Source: Lentibacillus cibarius (GTDB lineage: Bacteria > Bacillota > Bacilli > Bacillales > Amphibacillaceae). From it: 64,000 bases of DNA. The stretch lies in contig NZ_VCIA01000001.1 of assembly GCF_005887555.1 (NCBI RefSeq), forward strand, positions 496,001 through 560,000, given 5' to 3'. Made by a program: the position numbers and the translations under genes. Below are positions 45,772-57,105 of the stretch, piece by piece. Positions within the stretch are counted from its first letter, which is position 1. Each line of letters opens with the position of its first letter. A model generated the notes under the pieces. That model ran no database searches. It was not told the origin of the DNA and saw nothing but the letters and a program-made list of their open reading frames with translations.

Positions 45772-45785
45772 TGTAAGCGCTTACC
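45772..45785. promoter_or_regulatory. cre site (CcpA operator) upstream of the MaoC-like gene
   Basis: TGTAAGCGCTTACC matches the catabolite-responsive element consensus TGWNANCGNTNWCA at 13 of 14 positions and has a perfect 12-bp palindromic core. An extended -10 (TGGTATAAT on the minus strand) directly precedes it, so binding would block transcription initiation of the MaoC-like gene. Confidence 0.75.
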
Positions 45786-45845
45786 ATTATACCAGAAAAT
45801 TGTCATTATTGCTATTGCTTAACGAAACATTTAAAGATGATGCAA

Positions 45846-45886
45846 TATAAAAAGCTCCCCTTTACACGAATCGGTAAAGAGAAGCT
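45846..45886 (-). terminator. Terminator of mdh
   Basis: AGCTTCTCTTTAC and GTAAAGGGGAGCT pair with one mismatch region, followed by TTTTTATATT on the minus strand, 17 bp past the mdh stop. Confidence 0.75.
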
Positions 45887-45902
45887 GATGTATTGTTTAG
45901 GG

Positions 45903-46841
45903 TTACTCTAACATATGAAGGACATTTTTTACGGAATCGGCTGATTGATCTAGTGCAGCTTTTTCATCTTCGGTCAAATCAAGTTCAATGATTTCTTCCA
46001 GACCATTTCCGCCGATAATAGTCGGCACGCCAAGATAGATATCTTTATAACCATACTCACCTTCCAGGTAAGCAATTGATGGAATTACTCGGCGCTGATC
46101 TTTCAGAATCGCTTCCGCCATAACCGTTAATGAAGCGGCTGGAGCGTAATAAGCACTGCCATTCCCTAACAGACCAACAATTTCTCCGCCGCCTTTACGT
46201 GTACGCTCAACAATTTCATCAAGACGATCTTTTGAAATCAGTTTTTCAAGTGGGATTCCGCCGGCGTATGAATAACGAATCAACGGCACCATGTCGTCGC
46301 CGTGACCGCCGAGAACGAAGCCGGTAATGTCTTTAACCGACAAGTTGAGCTCTTCGGCAATAAATGTACAAAAGCGCGCTGTATCCAGTACACCGGATTG
46401 GCCGATAACCCGTTCTTTAGGAAGTCCAGATTCTTTAAATACAGTGTAAGTCATGGCATCGACCGGATTAGTCAATACAATAATTGTCGTATCCGGTGAA
46501 TATTTTACAATATCCTGTGTGATAGATTTCATGATTTTTGCATTCGTGTTGACCAGATCATCACGGCTCATGCCAGGTTTTCGGGCAATACCGGCGGTGA
46601 TGATGACAAGATCAGAACCTTTCGTGTCCTCATAATTGGCTGTTCCCGTGATATTAGCGTCAAACCCCTGAATAGGGCTCGCTTCCTTCATATCCAGCGC
46701 TTTCCCTTTTGTTGGGTCCTCCATATCCGGGATATCAACTAATACGACATCTCCAAGTTCCTTTTGTGCCATCATTAGAGCAGTAGTGGCACCAGTAAAA
46801 CCAGAGCCAATAACGGATATTTTTTTGCGTTTAATTGCCAT
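45903..46841 (-). CDS. mdh: Malate dehydrogenase
   Basis: A 312-residue LDH-like NAD-dependent malate dehydrogenase of the TCA cycle. The nucleotide loop [13 protein letters not shown], the Asp after the second strand (VLVDIPD), the active-site DLVNTNA region and the catalytic [10 protein letters not shown] are present. It follows icd by 24 bp, and citZ-icd-mdh have the same order as the B. subtilis citrate cluster. Confidence 0.96.
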   Translation of the reverse strand: MAIKRKKISVIGSGFTGATTALMMAQKELGDVVLVDIPDMEDPTKGKALDMKEASPIQGFDANITGTANYEDTKGSDLVIITAGIARKPGMSRDDLVNTNAKIMKSITQDIVKYSPDTTIIVLTNPVDAMTYTVFKESGLPKERVIGQSGVLDTARFCTFIAEELNLSVKDITGFVLGGHGDDMVPLIRYSYAGGIPLEKLISKDRLDEIVERTRKGGGEIVGLLGNGSAYYAPAASLTVMAEAILKDQRRVIPSIAYLEGEYGYKDIYLGVPTIIGGNGLEEIIELDLTEDEKAALDQSADSVKNVLHMLE

Positions 46842-46865
46842 GTTAATCGCCTTCTTTCCTTCCGA

Positions 46866-48140
46866 TTAGTCCATGTTTTTAATCAGTTCATCACCGAATT
46901 TACTTGTTTTCACTTCGGTTGCACCGTCCATCATACGCGCAAAGTCATAGGTAACCACTTTGGAAGCGATGGTTTTATCCATTGCTTTTGTGATCAGATT
47001 TGCTGCCTCTCTCCACTCAAGATGTTCAAGCATCAGTACAGCTGAAAGAATCATTGACGATGGATTAACCTTATCCATTCCCGCGTATTTTGGAGCGGTA
47101 CCATGTGTTGCTTCAAAAATAGCATGCCCAGTATCATAGTTAATATTTGCTCCCGGTGCAATACCAATTCCGCCAACTTGTGCTGCCAGTGCATCAGAAA
47201 TGTAGTCACCATTAAGGTTCATCGTAGCGACAACATCGAATTCTTTCGGACGAGTCAGAATTTGCTGTAGGAAGATGTCGGCAATGGCATCTTTTATGAC
47301 CAGTTTTCCGGCAGCAACCGCCTCTTCCTCTGCTTTGTTGGCCGCCTCTTTCCCTTCTTTTTCAACAATGCGATCATATTCAGCCCATGTGAACACTTTA
47401 TCACCGTACTCTTGTTCGGCAACTTCATATCCCCACGCTTTAAAGGATCCTTCCGTGAATTTCATAATGTTGCCCTTATGTACTAGTGTCACATTTCTTC
47501 GTCCTTCATTGAGTGCATACTCAATTGCAGCTCTAACAAGACGTTTCGTTCCCTCCTCGGATACCGGCTTCACACCAATCCCGGATGATTCAGGGAAACG
47601 AATATTATTGACACCCATTTCATTCTGCAGGAAGTCAATTACTTTTTTCACCTCGTCGGATCCCTCTTGCCATTCGATTCCAGCGTAGATATCTTCTGTA
47701 TTTTCACGGAAAATTGCCATGTCCACATCTTCAGGATGCTTTACAGGAGATGGTACCCCACTGAAATAACGGACAGGACGTAAGCAGGTGAATAAATCCA
47801 GTTCCTGTCGCAATGCAACATTCAAGGAACGAATACCACCGCCGATTGGTGTTGTAAGCGGTCCTTTGATGGCAATTTTATATTCATCAATTGTTTTAAG
47901 CGTTTCATCCGGAAGCCATTCACCGGTTCTATCATATGACTTTTGCCCGGCATAGACCTCTTTCCATTCGATTTGTTTTTCACCGTTGTAAGCTTTATCA
48001 ACGGCGGCCTCGATAACCCGTCGTGCTGCAGCCCAAATGTCTGGACCGGTTCCGTCACCTTCAATAAAAGGAATAATCGGATGATTTGGAACATTCATCT
48101 TACCTTTTTCAACAATGATTTTTTCGCCTTGTGTCATCAT
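46866..48140 (-). CDS. icd: Isocitrate dehydrogenase (NADP-dependent)
   Basis: A 424-residue enzyme that decarboxylates isocitrate to 2-oxoglutarate. [34 protein letters not shown] and [25 protein letters not shown] contain substrate and cofactor residues; the [15 protein letters not shown] segment is typical of the NADP enzyme. GGAGG lies before two tandem ATGs (48140 and 48137). A hairpin at 48208-48238 lies between citZ and this gene. Confidence 0.96.
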   Translation of the reverse strand: MMTQGEKIIVEKGKMNVPNHPIIPFIEGDGTGPDIWAAARRVIEAAVDKAYNGEKQIEWKEVYAGQKSYDRTGEWLPDETLKTIDEYKIAIKGPLTTPIGGGIRSLNVALRQELDLFTCLRPVRYFSGVPSPVKHPEDVDMAIFRENTEDIYAGIEWQEGSDEVKKVIDFLQNEMGVNNIRFPESSGIGVKPVSEEGTKRLVRAAIEYALNEGRRNVTLVHKGNIMKFTEGSFKAWGYEVAEQEYGDKVFTWAEYDRIVEKEGKEAANKAEEEAVAAGKLVIKDAIADIFLQQILTRPKEFDVVATMNLNGDYISDALAAQVGGIGIAPGANINYDTGHAIFEATHGTAPKYAGMDKVNPSSMILSAVLMLEHLEWREAANLITKAMDKTIASKVVTYDFARMMDGATEVKTSKFGDELIKNMD

Positions 48141-48207
48141 AATTACCTCCTATTCATCTTCAAGCATACAAATACATTCTATCATAATAACTTAAATCTT
48201 GTAATAA

Positions 48208-48238
48208 CCGGGCTTTAGGCAAATTTATTTAAGCCCGG
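48208..48238 (-). terminator. Hairpin between citZ and icd
   Basis: CCGGGCTT and AAGCCCGG form an 8-bp stem 20 bp past the citZ stop, followed by TTATTAC on the minus strand. It may cause partial termination between citZ and icd. Confidence 0.5.
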
Positions 48239-48258
48239 CACTTTATTTTTCACGACGA

Positions 48259-49374
48259 TTAGCGGTTTTCAATCGCCACATATTCTTGGTTTTCCGGTCC
48301 AACATATTCAGCACGTGGACGGATTAGTCGGTTGTTATCATATTGCTCAAGAATATGTGCCAACCAACCGGATACACGACTCATCGCAAAAATTGGTGTG
48401 AACAAATCATTTTCAATGTCTAAACTGTGATAAACGGATGCAGAGTAAAAGTCAACATTCGCCGGCAATCCTTTTTCTTCTTTAATAAAGTCTTCAATTT
48501 TGACGGACATGTTATACCATTTTGTCTGTCCAGTTATCTTAGTTAGTTCCTTAGACATATGTTTTAAGTGTTTTGCACGGGGGTCACCATTTTTATACAC
48601 TCGATGTCCCATCCCCATAATTTTTTCCTTGTTGGCAATCTTTTCTTTGATGTAAGGGATTGCATTCTCTTCCTCACCAATTTCCATAAGCATTTCCATT
48701 ACACGCTCGTTGGCACCGCCGTGAATAGGTCCTTTTAATGCTCCGATTGCCGCAGTTACGCCTGAATAGACATCCGATAAAGTAGCAACACATACGCGTG
48801 CTGTGAATGTTGAGGCATTCAATTCATGGTCGGCATGCAGCACCAGTGCCTTGTTGATAGCTTCTTCTTCCACGTCTTTAGGCTCTTCCCCATTCAGCAT
48901 ATACAGAAAGTTTGCCGCAAAGCCCAGTTCTTTCTTCGGCTTAATAGGGTCTTTTCCCTGGCGAATTCGGGCAAAAGCAGTTACGATCGTAGCTATTTTT
49001 GCCTGCAAGCGGAGTGCCTTTCGCTTATTAGCCGCCTGTTCCATGACATCTGCCTCATCATCGTATAACCCCAGAATGGATACCGCAGTACGAAGCGCCG
49101 CCATTGGATGTACAGTTGATAAATCATAAGAACGTAAATGATCAATTACTGGCTCCGGTAATTCCATATTGGCTGCCAGTTCAGCTTTAAACTGGTCAAG
49201 TTCTGATTTGTTTGGTAATCGTAAATTCCACAACAAGAAAACAACTTCTTCAAAACTTGAATTCTCCGCCAAATCGTCAATCTTATAACCGACATATGTG
49301 AGCTGATCATCAATGATAGAACTGATTGACGATTGTGTTGCGACAATTCCTTCCAACCCTTTTGTTGTTGTCAT
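48259..49374 (-). CDS. citZ: Citrate synthase
   Basis: A 371-residue citrate synthase, the entry enzyme of the TCA cycle. Catalytic histidine and aspartate segments are LKGPIHGGANERVMEML, MGMGHRVYKNGDPRAKHLK and NVDFYSASVYHSL. It heads citZ-icd-mdh. A GAGAGGG ribosome site and a good promoter with a nearby cre-like sequence lie upstream. Confidence 0.96.
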   Translation of the reverse strand: MTTTKGLEGIVATQSSISSIIDDQLTYVGYKIDDLAENSSFEEVVFLLWNLRLPNKSELDQFKAELAANMELPEPVIDHLRSYDLSTVHPMAALRTAVSILGLYDDEADVMEQAANKRKALRLQAKIATIVTAFARIRQGKDPIKPKKELGFAANFLYMLNGEEPKDVEEEAINKALVLHADHELNASTFTARVCVATLSDVYSGVTAAIGALKGPIHGGANERVMEMLMEIGEEENAIPYIKEKIANKEKIMGMGHRVYKNGDPRAKHLKHMSKELTKITGQTKWYNMSVKIEDFIKEEKGLPANVDFYSASVYHSLDIENDLFTPIFAMSRVSGWLAHILEQYDNNRLIRPRAEYVGPENQEYVAIENR

Positions 49375-49464
49375 AACAAACCCTCTCCTTTTCTATGAGT
49401 TATTCATTAACTAGGATAAAGTAATTAGTGATTACATTGACAATATTATGCCATCCCCATGTCA

Positions 49465-49508
49465 ATTATAAAGTATTACACACGCAATGTGAATTGAAAC
49501 CGATTAAT
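49465..49508 (-). promoter_or_regulatory. citZ promoter with cre-like sequence
   Basis: TTCACA (49488-49493), 17 bp, TATAAT (49465-49470) on the minus strand. A 12-of-14 match to the cre consensus (TGAAACCGATTAAT, 49495-49508) abuts the -35. An inverted pair ATTGACA/TGTCAAT lies just downstream of the -10 and could be an operator. CcpA and CcpC control citZ in B. subtilis; site identity here is tentative. Confidence 0.5.
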
Positions 49509-49652
49509 TCGAGCAAACTTTTGTATGTATAAGCAGTATTTATGCGGTATCATTTGTCCTCTATCACTCTAAAATGCTATCCCATGTCTATTTTTCCGTT
49601 TTTTATCATAAAAAAGATAGTACAAGTCTTAAATGCATTCGGAGGGGCGGCA

Positions 49653-50762
49653 TTGTACAAAGAAAAACTATTTCAATTACTGCGAGCATGTATTGTTGTC
49701 TTTATCGTCATCATGGGATATTTTCTGTTAAATTGGACACTGCCTTATATTTATCCTTTTTTGTTTGCAGTCCTATTATCCATTGTCCTCAATCCCATTG
49801 TTTCATTTTTAGAGAAAAAAATTCGGCTACCACGTGGATTAGCTGCATTTATTGTTATCGTGTCGACCTTTATTATTGTTACAGGGGGCTTTATCCTACT
49901 TATTTCTGAATTGATTCAGGGGACAGCATACCTTGCAGAGCATGTTCCTGCCCATTTTCATCAGCTAATGCTCATCTTTAAAAGCTTACTAGATGAACAA
50001 ATTCTACCATTATACGAAAAGTTCAATTCCCTTTTTCATTCGCTAAGCCCTGATAGACAGACCAAGATTCATGAATACACGAATAAGTTAATGAATGAAT
50101 GGGCATCAGAAGTTGCGGCCTTTCTTCAAAAAACGCTGATGCAGATTCCTGGAGTGCTAGCACGGCTACCCGGGTATGCTGCGATTTTTCTGTTTATCAT
50201 CATGGCAGCCTTTTTCATCACCAGCGATTGGTACGCATTAAACAAGACTATAAAGAGAGCAATCCCGAAAAATTACCGTTTAGCCAGTAGCACAATCCTT
50301 ATTCAATTACAAAAAGCTTTTTGTGGATTTATCAAAGCCCAGTTAATTTTAATAGCTATAACGGCTGCCACCATATTAACAGGGCTTGCTGCAGCGGGTA
50401 TCAACTATGCTCTGACCATTTCCTTGTTTGCTGCCTTAGCAGATATACTTCCCATCGTTGGAACGGGTATTATTTTTATTCCTTGGATTTGCTATTTATT
50501 TCTGACAGCGAACTATTCTTTGACGATTGTTCTATCCATTTTATACGGAATTGTTATCGTACAACGACAACTGCTTGAACCGAAAATATTAGCGAATAAT
50601 GTAGGATTAAATCCACTTGCCGCACTGACAGCTTTGTTTGCTGGTTTTCAATTATGGGGTGCTATCGGATTAATTGCCGGTCCGTTCATCGTCATTGCCG
50701 GAAAAGGATTGTATCAGGCAGGCGTGTTTCATAAAATCGGTCAATTTATAAAGTGGAACTAA
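49653..50762 (+). CDS. ytvI: Sporulation integral membrane protein YtvI (AI-2E transporter family)
   Basis: A 369-residue polytopic membrane protein of the AI-2E/PerM-type family, with about eight membrane segments and a soluble loop around residues 100-170. Late family motifs ADILPIVGTGIIFIPW and LEPKILANNVGLNPLAAL are clear. YtvI is needed for sporulation in B. subtilis. The start is TTG at 49653, seven bases after GGAGG, giving the family length of about 370; the frame continues 37 codons upstream without a ribosome site. It is one of few plus-strand genes here. Confidence 0.88.
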   Translation: MYKEKLFQLLRACIVVFIVIMGYFLLNWTLPYIYPFLFAVLLSIVLNPIVSFLEKKIRLPRGLAAFIVIVSTFIIVTGGFILLISELIQGTAYLAEHVPAHFHQLMLIFKSLLDEQILPLYEKFNSLFHSLSPDRQTKIHEYTNKLMNEWASEVAAFLQKTLMQIPGVLARLPGYAAIFLFIIMAAFFITSDWYALNKTIKRAIPKNYRLASSTILIQLQKAFCGFIKAQLILIAITAATILTGLAAAGINYALTISLFAALADILPIVGTGIIFIPWICYLFLTANYSLTIVLSILYGIVIVQRQLLEPKILANNVGLNPLAALTALFAGFQLWGAIGLIAGPFIVIAGKGLYQAGVFHKIGQFIKWN

Positions 50763-50771
50763 AATCAATAG

Positions 50772-50820
50772 AAGGTCAGGACGTGCTAGTGCAGGCGCCC
50801 ACATAGGACGTCCTGACCTT
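50772..50820 (+). terminator. Perfect 13-bp hairpin after ytvI
   Basis: AAGGTCAGGACGT and ACGTCCTGACCTT lie 10 bp past the stop codon and enclose 23 bases with GC-rich inner pairs (GGCGCC). No T tract follows. The sequence resembles dispersed intergenic palindromes more than a standard terminator. Confidence 0.5.
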
Positions 50821-51019
50821 AGCCTACCCTTTCTCCCTCCATTAATTATAGTTAAAAAAATCGCACAAGATAATATAGCTACGGCATCGATACATCTTCG
50901 CATTCAAAAAATGGTTTTTCTTTTCTCATAATAATCATCCTAGCGCCAATCATGCATTAAGGTGTCGCTTTATTACCACTGTAGCAGCTAAACCATTAAA
51001 CAATTGGAAGAAGTCTCAT

Positions 51020-51409
51020 CTACCATCTCCGGTATATAATTGTCCCGTTATTCATCCAACGCCGTAACAATTCCTGTAGCATTCGTTTAAAAGGTCCTCT
51101 TGTAAATGGAAGTACTAAAGCAAACCCAGCTGCATCTGTTATAAAACCTGGCGAAAACAAGAATACACCCCCGACAAAGATACAAATCCCATCAATCAAT
51201 GCTTCAGCAGGAGTTATACCTTGGTTCATAGACAACTGTGCCCTTTGCCAGGTTTCAATCCCTTGTCTTTTTGCCAGTGATACACCAACAATCCCTGTCA
51301 AAATGATTAGTATCACAACCCACCAGGGACCAATGATGTTTCCAGCCCAAATAAACACACCTATTTCTAATGCAGGAATGATCAATAAAGCAAGTAACAG
51401 CCAACGCAC
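51020..51409 (-). CDS. fxsA: FxsA family membrane protein
   Basis: A 129-residue protein with about three hydrophobic segments. MRWLLLALLIIPALEIGVFIW, the GIVGVSLAKRQG turn and GGVFLFSPGFITDAAGF are the FxsA (YtzA) signature. In E. coli FxsA affects phage T7 exclusion by F plasmid; its normal role is unknown. It is downstream of pyk, as in B. subtilis. Confidence 0.92.
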   Translation of the reverse strand: MRWLLLALLIIPALEIGVFIWAGNIIGPWWVVILIILTGIVGVSLAKRQGIETWQRAQLSMNQGITPAEALIDGICIFVGGVFLFSPGFITDAAGFALVLPFTRGPFKRMLQELLRRWMNNGTIIYRRW

Positions 51410-51535
51410 CGTATCACCCTTCGTTTAACCTGATTTGGGTAAAAATGACTTTTTTAAACCCGGGTTGTGTCTGCAGCTTCTATTTCGCTCCGCCATGCTA
51501 TATACGTTCCGTTTACTAATTTGACCAATAGCTTC

Positions 51536-53296
51536 TTACAAGACACTTGCATGTCCCTGGTAAATATCACCTTTGGCCCCATCAATGGTTATGTCGATAC
51601 CGTCCTCAATCTTATCAAAAACATCTTTAACACCAACAATAACCGGGATACCAAGGCTTAACCCAACAACAGCTGCATGTGAAGTCAATCCTCCTTCTTC
51701 TGTGACAATCCCCGCTGCTTTTTCAATTGCTTGCATCATATCTCGGTCTGTGCCATACGTAACTAGAATATCATTTTCACGAACGTTTTTGAGTGCCTCC
51801 TCGGCATTCCGAGCAACTACTGCTCTTCCATATGCGCTGCTTCGACCTATACCTTGACCTTTTGCCATAACATCACCTATCACATGAACTTTCATTAGAT
51901 TGGTGGTACCACTTTCACCAACTGGAACACCTGCCGTTATAATGACCCTGCTTCCCCGTTCAACGATATTTGAGCTAAGCCCCTGGTCAATCGCAACATC
52001 TAGCATCTCATCTGTCGAATGTGCTTTAGCTCCCATTGCTGCGTGCACACCCCAGACAAGACCTAATTGCCGATTAACAACGTCAGAAAAAGTAACGGCA
52101 ATAATTGGGGCTTTCGGACGATATTTGGAAATCATCCTCGCTGTATGCCCGCTTTCGGTCGGTGCTATGATTGCACTGACCGTCAGATTCATTGCGGTAT
52201 GTGTCACTGACTGGCTTATTGCATCTGTTATTGTCATATGTGATGACTTAGAACGGTTATCCAAAATCATGTCGTGATCAAGTGCTGTCTCTGCCTTCAG
52301 TGCAATATTACTCATTGTCTGAACTGATTCAACCGGATAATCACCTGCAGCAGTCTCCCCTGAAAGCATAATCGCATCGGTGCCGTCAAAGATCGCATTC
52401 GCCACATCAGATGCTTCCGCCCTTGTTGGTCTCGGGTTACGTTGCATGGAATCTAACATTTGTGTTGCAGTGATAACCGGTTTTCCAGCTGTATTACACT
52501 TGGAAATCAATTCTTTTTGAACTAGCGGGACATCTTCAGCCGGGGTTTCCACACCTAGGTCTCCCCGGGCAACCATCAAACCGTCACTAACTTCCAAGAT
52601 GGATTCAATATTATCAATTCCTTCTTGGTTTTCAATTTTTGGTATAATGTTCAGGTGGGTTGCATCATGTTTTTCAAGCAATTCCTGAATTTCCAATATG
52701 TCTGATGGTCGGCGTACAAATGATGCAGCGATAAAATCTACTTCCTGTTCAATGCCAAATATAATATCATTAGCATCTTTTTCAGTTATTCCCGGCAAAT
52801 TGACACGGACATTCGGAACATTAACACCTTTTTTATTCTTAATGATGCCTGAATTTAGTGCCTTTGTTTTTAATTCTCGCTTTTCATTATCAATCTCCAT
52901 CACTTCAAGCTCAATCAATCCATCATCCAACAAAATTTTCGAGCCTGGATGAACATCATCCATCAGACCGCCATAGGTTATTGAAAATCGTTCTGCTGTA
53001 CCTTCCACTTCGTCCATGGTGACTTGTACAATGCTGTCTTTCAGAATTTCTGCCTCTCCATCCCGAAATGTTCCAGTTCTAATTTCAGGCCCTTTTGTGT
53101 CAAGAAGAATAGCAACCGTTTTTCCGGTTTTTTCCGCTGCTTCCCGAATATTTTCGATTCTTGCTTTATGTTCATTAAAGTCACCGTGGGAAAAGTTAAG
53201 TCTGGCAACATTCATCCCCGCTTCAATAAGTTGTGTCAGTCTCTCAACTGATTCCGACGCTGGGCCGATTGTACAAACAATTTTTGTCTTTCGCAT
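51536..53296 (-). CDS. pyk: Pyruvate kinase with C-terminal phosphotransfer-type domain
   Basis: A 586-residue pyruvate kinase, converting phosphoenolpyruvate and ADP to pyruvate and ATP. The catalytic barrel ([38 protein letters not shown]) is followed by the alpha/beta C domain. After about residue 475 there is an extra domain of the PEP-utiliser mobile type ([23 protein letters not shown]), standard for Bacillus and Geobacillus. It lies 21 bp after pfkA and forms the pfkA-pyk operon. Confidence 0.97.
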   Translation of the reverse strand: MRKTKIVCTIGPASESVERLTQLIEAGMNVARLNFSHGDFNEHKARIENIREAAEKTGKTVAILLDTKGPEIRTGTFRDGEAEILKDSIVQVTMDEVEGTAERFSITYGGLMDDVHPGSKILLDDGLIELEVMEIDNEKRELKTKALNSGIIKNKKGVNVPNVRVNLPGITEKDANDIIFGIEQEVDFIAASFVRRPSDILEIQELLEKHDATHLNIIPKIENQEGIDNIESILEVSDGLMVARGDLGVETPAEDVPLVQKELISKCNTAGKPVITATQMLDSMQRNPRPTRAEASDVANAIFDGTDAIMLSGETAAGDYPVESVQTMSNIALKAETALDHDMILDNRSKSSHMTITDAISQSVTHTAMNLTVSAIIAPTESGHTARMISKYRPKAPIIAVTFSDVVNRQLGLVWGVHAAMGAKAHSTDEMLDVAIDQGLSSNIVERGSRVIITAGVPVGESGTTNLMKVHVIGDVMAKGQGIGRSSAYGRAVVARNAEEALKNVRENDILVTYGTDRDMMQAIEKAAGIVTEEGGLTSHAAVVGLSLGIPVIVGVKDVFDKIEDGIDITIDGAKGDIYQGHASVL

Positions 53297-53317
53297 TTTC
53301 CAGCCTCCTTTGCCGAA

Positions 53318-54343
<1,026 letters not shown>

Positions 54344-54401
54344 TTAATTTAGTTGTCGGCAGTACATATGAGAAAGCATATCGGGCTTTGGATTATAAAG
54401 A

Positions 54402-54431
54402 GGAAGAGGCTGACATTTGTCAACCTCTTCC
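54402..54431 (-). terminator. Terminator of accDA
   Basis: GGAAGAGG-T-TGACA pairs with TGTCA-G-CCTCTTCC, followed by TCTTTAT on the minus strand, 20 bp past the accA stop. Confidence 0.7.
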
Positions 54432-54451
54432 ATCCGGTGACACATACAGAG

Positions 54452-55408
54452 TTACATTTCTTGGTATTCACCGATTTGCTTATATTTTTCCCATCTTGTT
54501 TCAAGTAATTCATCTACGGACTTTGCCGTCAGTTCCTCAAGAGACTTCGCTAATACAGCATCAATATTTTTAGCCTGTTCTTGTATGTCACGATGAGCAC
54601 CACCTCTTGGTTCCGGAATAATCTCATCAACAACATCAAGTTCTTTCAAATCGTAAGTAGTAATCTTCATTGTTTCAGCCGCCTTCCTAGCCAGACCGGA
54701 ATCCTTCCATAACAACGCCGCGGCTCCTTCAGGTGAAATAACCGAATACGTTGAGTTCTCCAGCATATGGATACGATCACCTACACCTAGACCTAGGGCA
54801 CCACCGCTCCCACCTTCACCGATGACAATACAAATGATTGGTACCGACAAACCAGCCATTTCCACCAGGTTCCGAGCAATTGCTTCACTCTGTCCACGCT
54901 CCTCGGCAGCTTTACCTGGGTAAGCACCTTTCGTATCAATGAAGCTAATGATTGGACGGTTAAACTTTTCTGCCTGGCGCATATGTCTTAATGCTTTTCG
55001 ATATCCTTCTGGATGTGGCATGCCAAAATTGCGGCGAATATTTTCTTTCGTATCTTTTCCCCGTTGATGACCAATTACCGTAACCGGTTGTTCACCATAA
55101 AAAGCGATACCCGTGACAATCGCTTCATCATCTCCAAACAAGCGATCACCATGAAATTCCATAAAGTTCGTGAACAATTCCTGTATATAATCTAATGTAG
55201 TCGGACGTTCTTGATGTCGGGCCATTTGGACACGGTGCCAAGGCTGGAGATTTCCGTAAATATCGTTCTCCAATTTTTCCAGCCGTTCTTCCAATGTGGA
55301 TATTTCTGCTTCCAGATTAATGTCACTATCAGTTGTGAACGTTTTTAGCTCAGCGATTTTCTCTTTCAAGTTCACAATTGGTTTTTCAAAGTCCAACACC
55401 TGTTTCAT
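54452..55408 (-). CDS. accA: Acetyl-CoA carboxylase carboxyltransferase, alpha subunit
   Basis: A 318-residue crotonase-fold subunit that transfers the carboxyl group from biotin to acetyl-CoA, making malonyl-CoA for fatty-acid synthesis. [40 protein letters not shown] and [15 protein letters not shown] are characteristic. It overlaps accD by four bases (ATGA), so translation is coupled. Confidence 0.97.
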   Translation of the reverse strand: MKQVLDFEKPIVNLKEKIAELKTFTTDSDINLEAEISTLEERLEKLENDIYGNLQPWHRVQMARHQERPTTLDYIQELFTNFMEFHGDRLFGDDEAIVTGIAFYGEQPVTVIGHQRGKDTKENIRRNFGMPHPEGYRKALRHMRQAEKFNRPIISFIDTKGAYPGKAAEERGQSEAIARNLVEMAGLSVPIICIVIGEGGSGGALGLGVGDRIHMLENSTYSVISPEGAAALLWKDSGLARKAAETMKITTYDLKELDVVDEIIPEPRGGAHRDIQEQAKNIDAVLAKSLEELTAKSVDELLETRWEKYKQIGEYQEM

Positions 55409-56265
55409 GCTTGTTCCCTCCCTTTTGCATGCATAGACAGCAGTACAGTCAGGAAATTTTTCATCTCATGTCGGTGCACTACTTTATCTAGCTGGCCATG
55501 TTTGAGTAGGAATTCAGCAGTCTGAAAGTCATCCGGCAGTTCCTCACGAATCGTCTGTTCAATAATTCGGCGGCCGGCAAAGCCAATTAATGCCCCTGGT
55601 TCAGCAATATTGTAATCACCCACGGATGCAAAACTAGCAGAAACACCACCTGTTGTTGGATGGGTCATAATCGAAATCATTAACCCGCCCGCCTCAGAAA
55701 ACCGTTTCACTGCAACGGATGTTTTAGACATCTGCATTAGGCTTAATACACCCTCCTGCATTCTCGCACCACCGGAAGCAGTGAATATAATAAACGGAAG
55801 CGACTCATTCTTTGCCTTTTCAATAGCACGAGCGATTTTTTCACCCATAACTGAGCCCATACTTCCCATTCGGAAACTAGAATCCATTACACTGAAAGCG
55901 GTCTCCTGTCCATCAATCAATCCCTTGCCGGTTACAACACCTTCATTTAGTCCAGTTTTATTGCGATCCTTTTCCACTTTCTCTTCATACCCGGGAAATT
56001 CCAATGGATTGGTTGTTGTAAGTTGCTTGTCCCATTCCTCAAACGTCCCTTCATCAAATAAACTGTTTATTCGATCCCAAGCCTTAAGCGGATGATGATA
56101 ATCACAGTTTGGACAGACATTAATGTTCTTGTTCATTTCTTTCCGATAGTATATCTTATGACAATTATCACATTTTTTCATTAAACCCTCAGGAATATCA
56201 ATCTTGCTTTGTTCACTCGGAATGGTCGCATACTTCCTTTTCTTGCCAAAAAAATCCTTAAGCAA
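55405..56265 (-). CDS. accD: Acetyl-CoA carboxylase carboxyltransferase, beta subunit
   Basis: A 286-residue partner of AccA. The N-terminal zinc ribbon has CDNC and CPNC pairs (about residues 31-53), followed by the crotonase core ([27 protein letters not shown]). The start is TTG at 56265, seven bases after AAAGGAGG; the frame extends 21 codons upstream but without a ribosome site. A promoter (TTGTTT-17-CATAGT) lies in the gap toward the GntR regulator. Confidence 0.95.
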   Translation of the reverse strand: MLKDFFGKKRKYATIPSEQSKIDIPEGLMKKCDNCHKIYYRKEMNKNINVCPNCDYHHPLKAWDRINSLFDEGTFEEWDKQLTTTNPLEFPGYEEKVEKDRNKTGLNEGVVTGKGLIDGQETAFSVMDSSFRMGSMGSVMGEKIARAIEKAKNESLPFIIFTASGGARMQEGVLSLMQMSKTSVAVKRFSEAGGLMISIMTHPTTGGVSASFASVGDYNIAEPGALIGFAGRRIIEQTIREELPDDFQTAEFLLKHGQLDKVVHRHEMKNFLTVLLSMHAKGREQA

Positions 56266-56369
56266 GGGAATTCCTCCTTTTTCTAACAAACAAAAAAACA
56301 CTATGAAACTGGTGTATACTTTAAACAACCAATCACAAAAATACTGTTATCATCCGTTGAAATAAATAA

Positions 56370-56990
56370 TTATTTTTCCACAGGCAAACTATAAAATAAG
56401 TCCTCTATCTTTGCGTAATCTTTTGACTGATAAAGTCCGATGAGATCTAGGTAGAATGAGCGTTCATAGGATAGGCTGGAAATCGTGTACGAGAATTCAT
56501 CCATCAGCTGCCAAACTTTAGCGAGAAGCAAATTCTCTGTTTTATGAAATAAATATTGAAAAAAGGCCACATGCGTTGCATTTGCATTTAATGTTTGATC
56601 CTGAACAATTTCTAACAACTGACTGATATCTTCATCATCCATATAATCATATGCAATTTTCGCTGCTTCTTTTTCGATAATTTTTTTAGCGAATAATAAA
56701 TCATTCCTGGTATTGTTTCCCTGCAGGATAAACGAGGACAGCACCTCAACAGAGTGATACGGCCGATATGCGCTTAAAAACGTACCTTCCCCGTGCCGTG
56801 TTTCAATCAGACCAAGAAGCTCCATTGCACGTAACGCTTCACGGATGGATGACCGACCCGCCTGCAATTTTTCCGAAAGCACACGCTCCGATGGCAATTT
56901 ATCGCCTGGCTGCAGATTATTTTCATCAATATACTTCCGCAGTTCCTGTAAAATGCCATGGTATACTTTTTGTTTTGGTAACATGGACAC
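56370..56990 (-). CDS. GntR-family transcriptional regulator (FadR subfamily)
   Basis: A 206-residue regulator. The N-terminal winged helix (KYIDENNLQPGDKLPSERVLSEKLQAGRSSIREALRAMELLGLIETRHGEGTFL) is standard for the FadR/FCD class. The C-terminal helical domain is short and keeps a single FCD-like histidine (YLFHKTEN) but not the usual acidic partner, so its metal or ligand site may be altered. GTG at 56990, eight bases after AAGGGGTGA, is the best start; an ATG two codons later is possible. It lies between accD and the malic enzyme gene and probably binds the palindrome at 58389-58401. Confidence 0.82.
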   Translation of the reverse strand: MSMLPKQKVYHGILQELRKYIDENNLQPGDKLPSERVLSEKLQAGRSSIREALRAMELLGLIETRHGEGTFLSAYRPYHSVEVLSSFILQGNNTRNDLLFAKKIIEKEAAKIAYDYMDDEDISQLLEIVQDQTLNANATHVAFFQYLFHKTENLLLAKVWQLMDEFSYTISSLSYERSFYLDLIGLYQSKDYAKIEDLFYSLPVEK

Positions 56991-57105
56991 AGCCGGAGTC
57001 ACCCCTTTTATAGATTGTAGCACAGACCATGCCGGTGACGGACGCCTAAGCACGACGGTACAGGTTCAGCCCGTCATTTTCATGATCATGAATCTACTTG
57101 CCGAT

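Noticed and set aside
50885-50935. 15-codon minus-strand ORF with AGGATGA upstream (MRKEKPFFECEDVSMP)
   Set aside because: Too short to support from sequence alone, with a weak ribosome site and no terminator.
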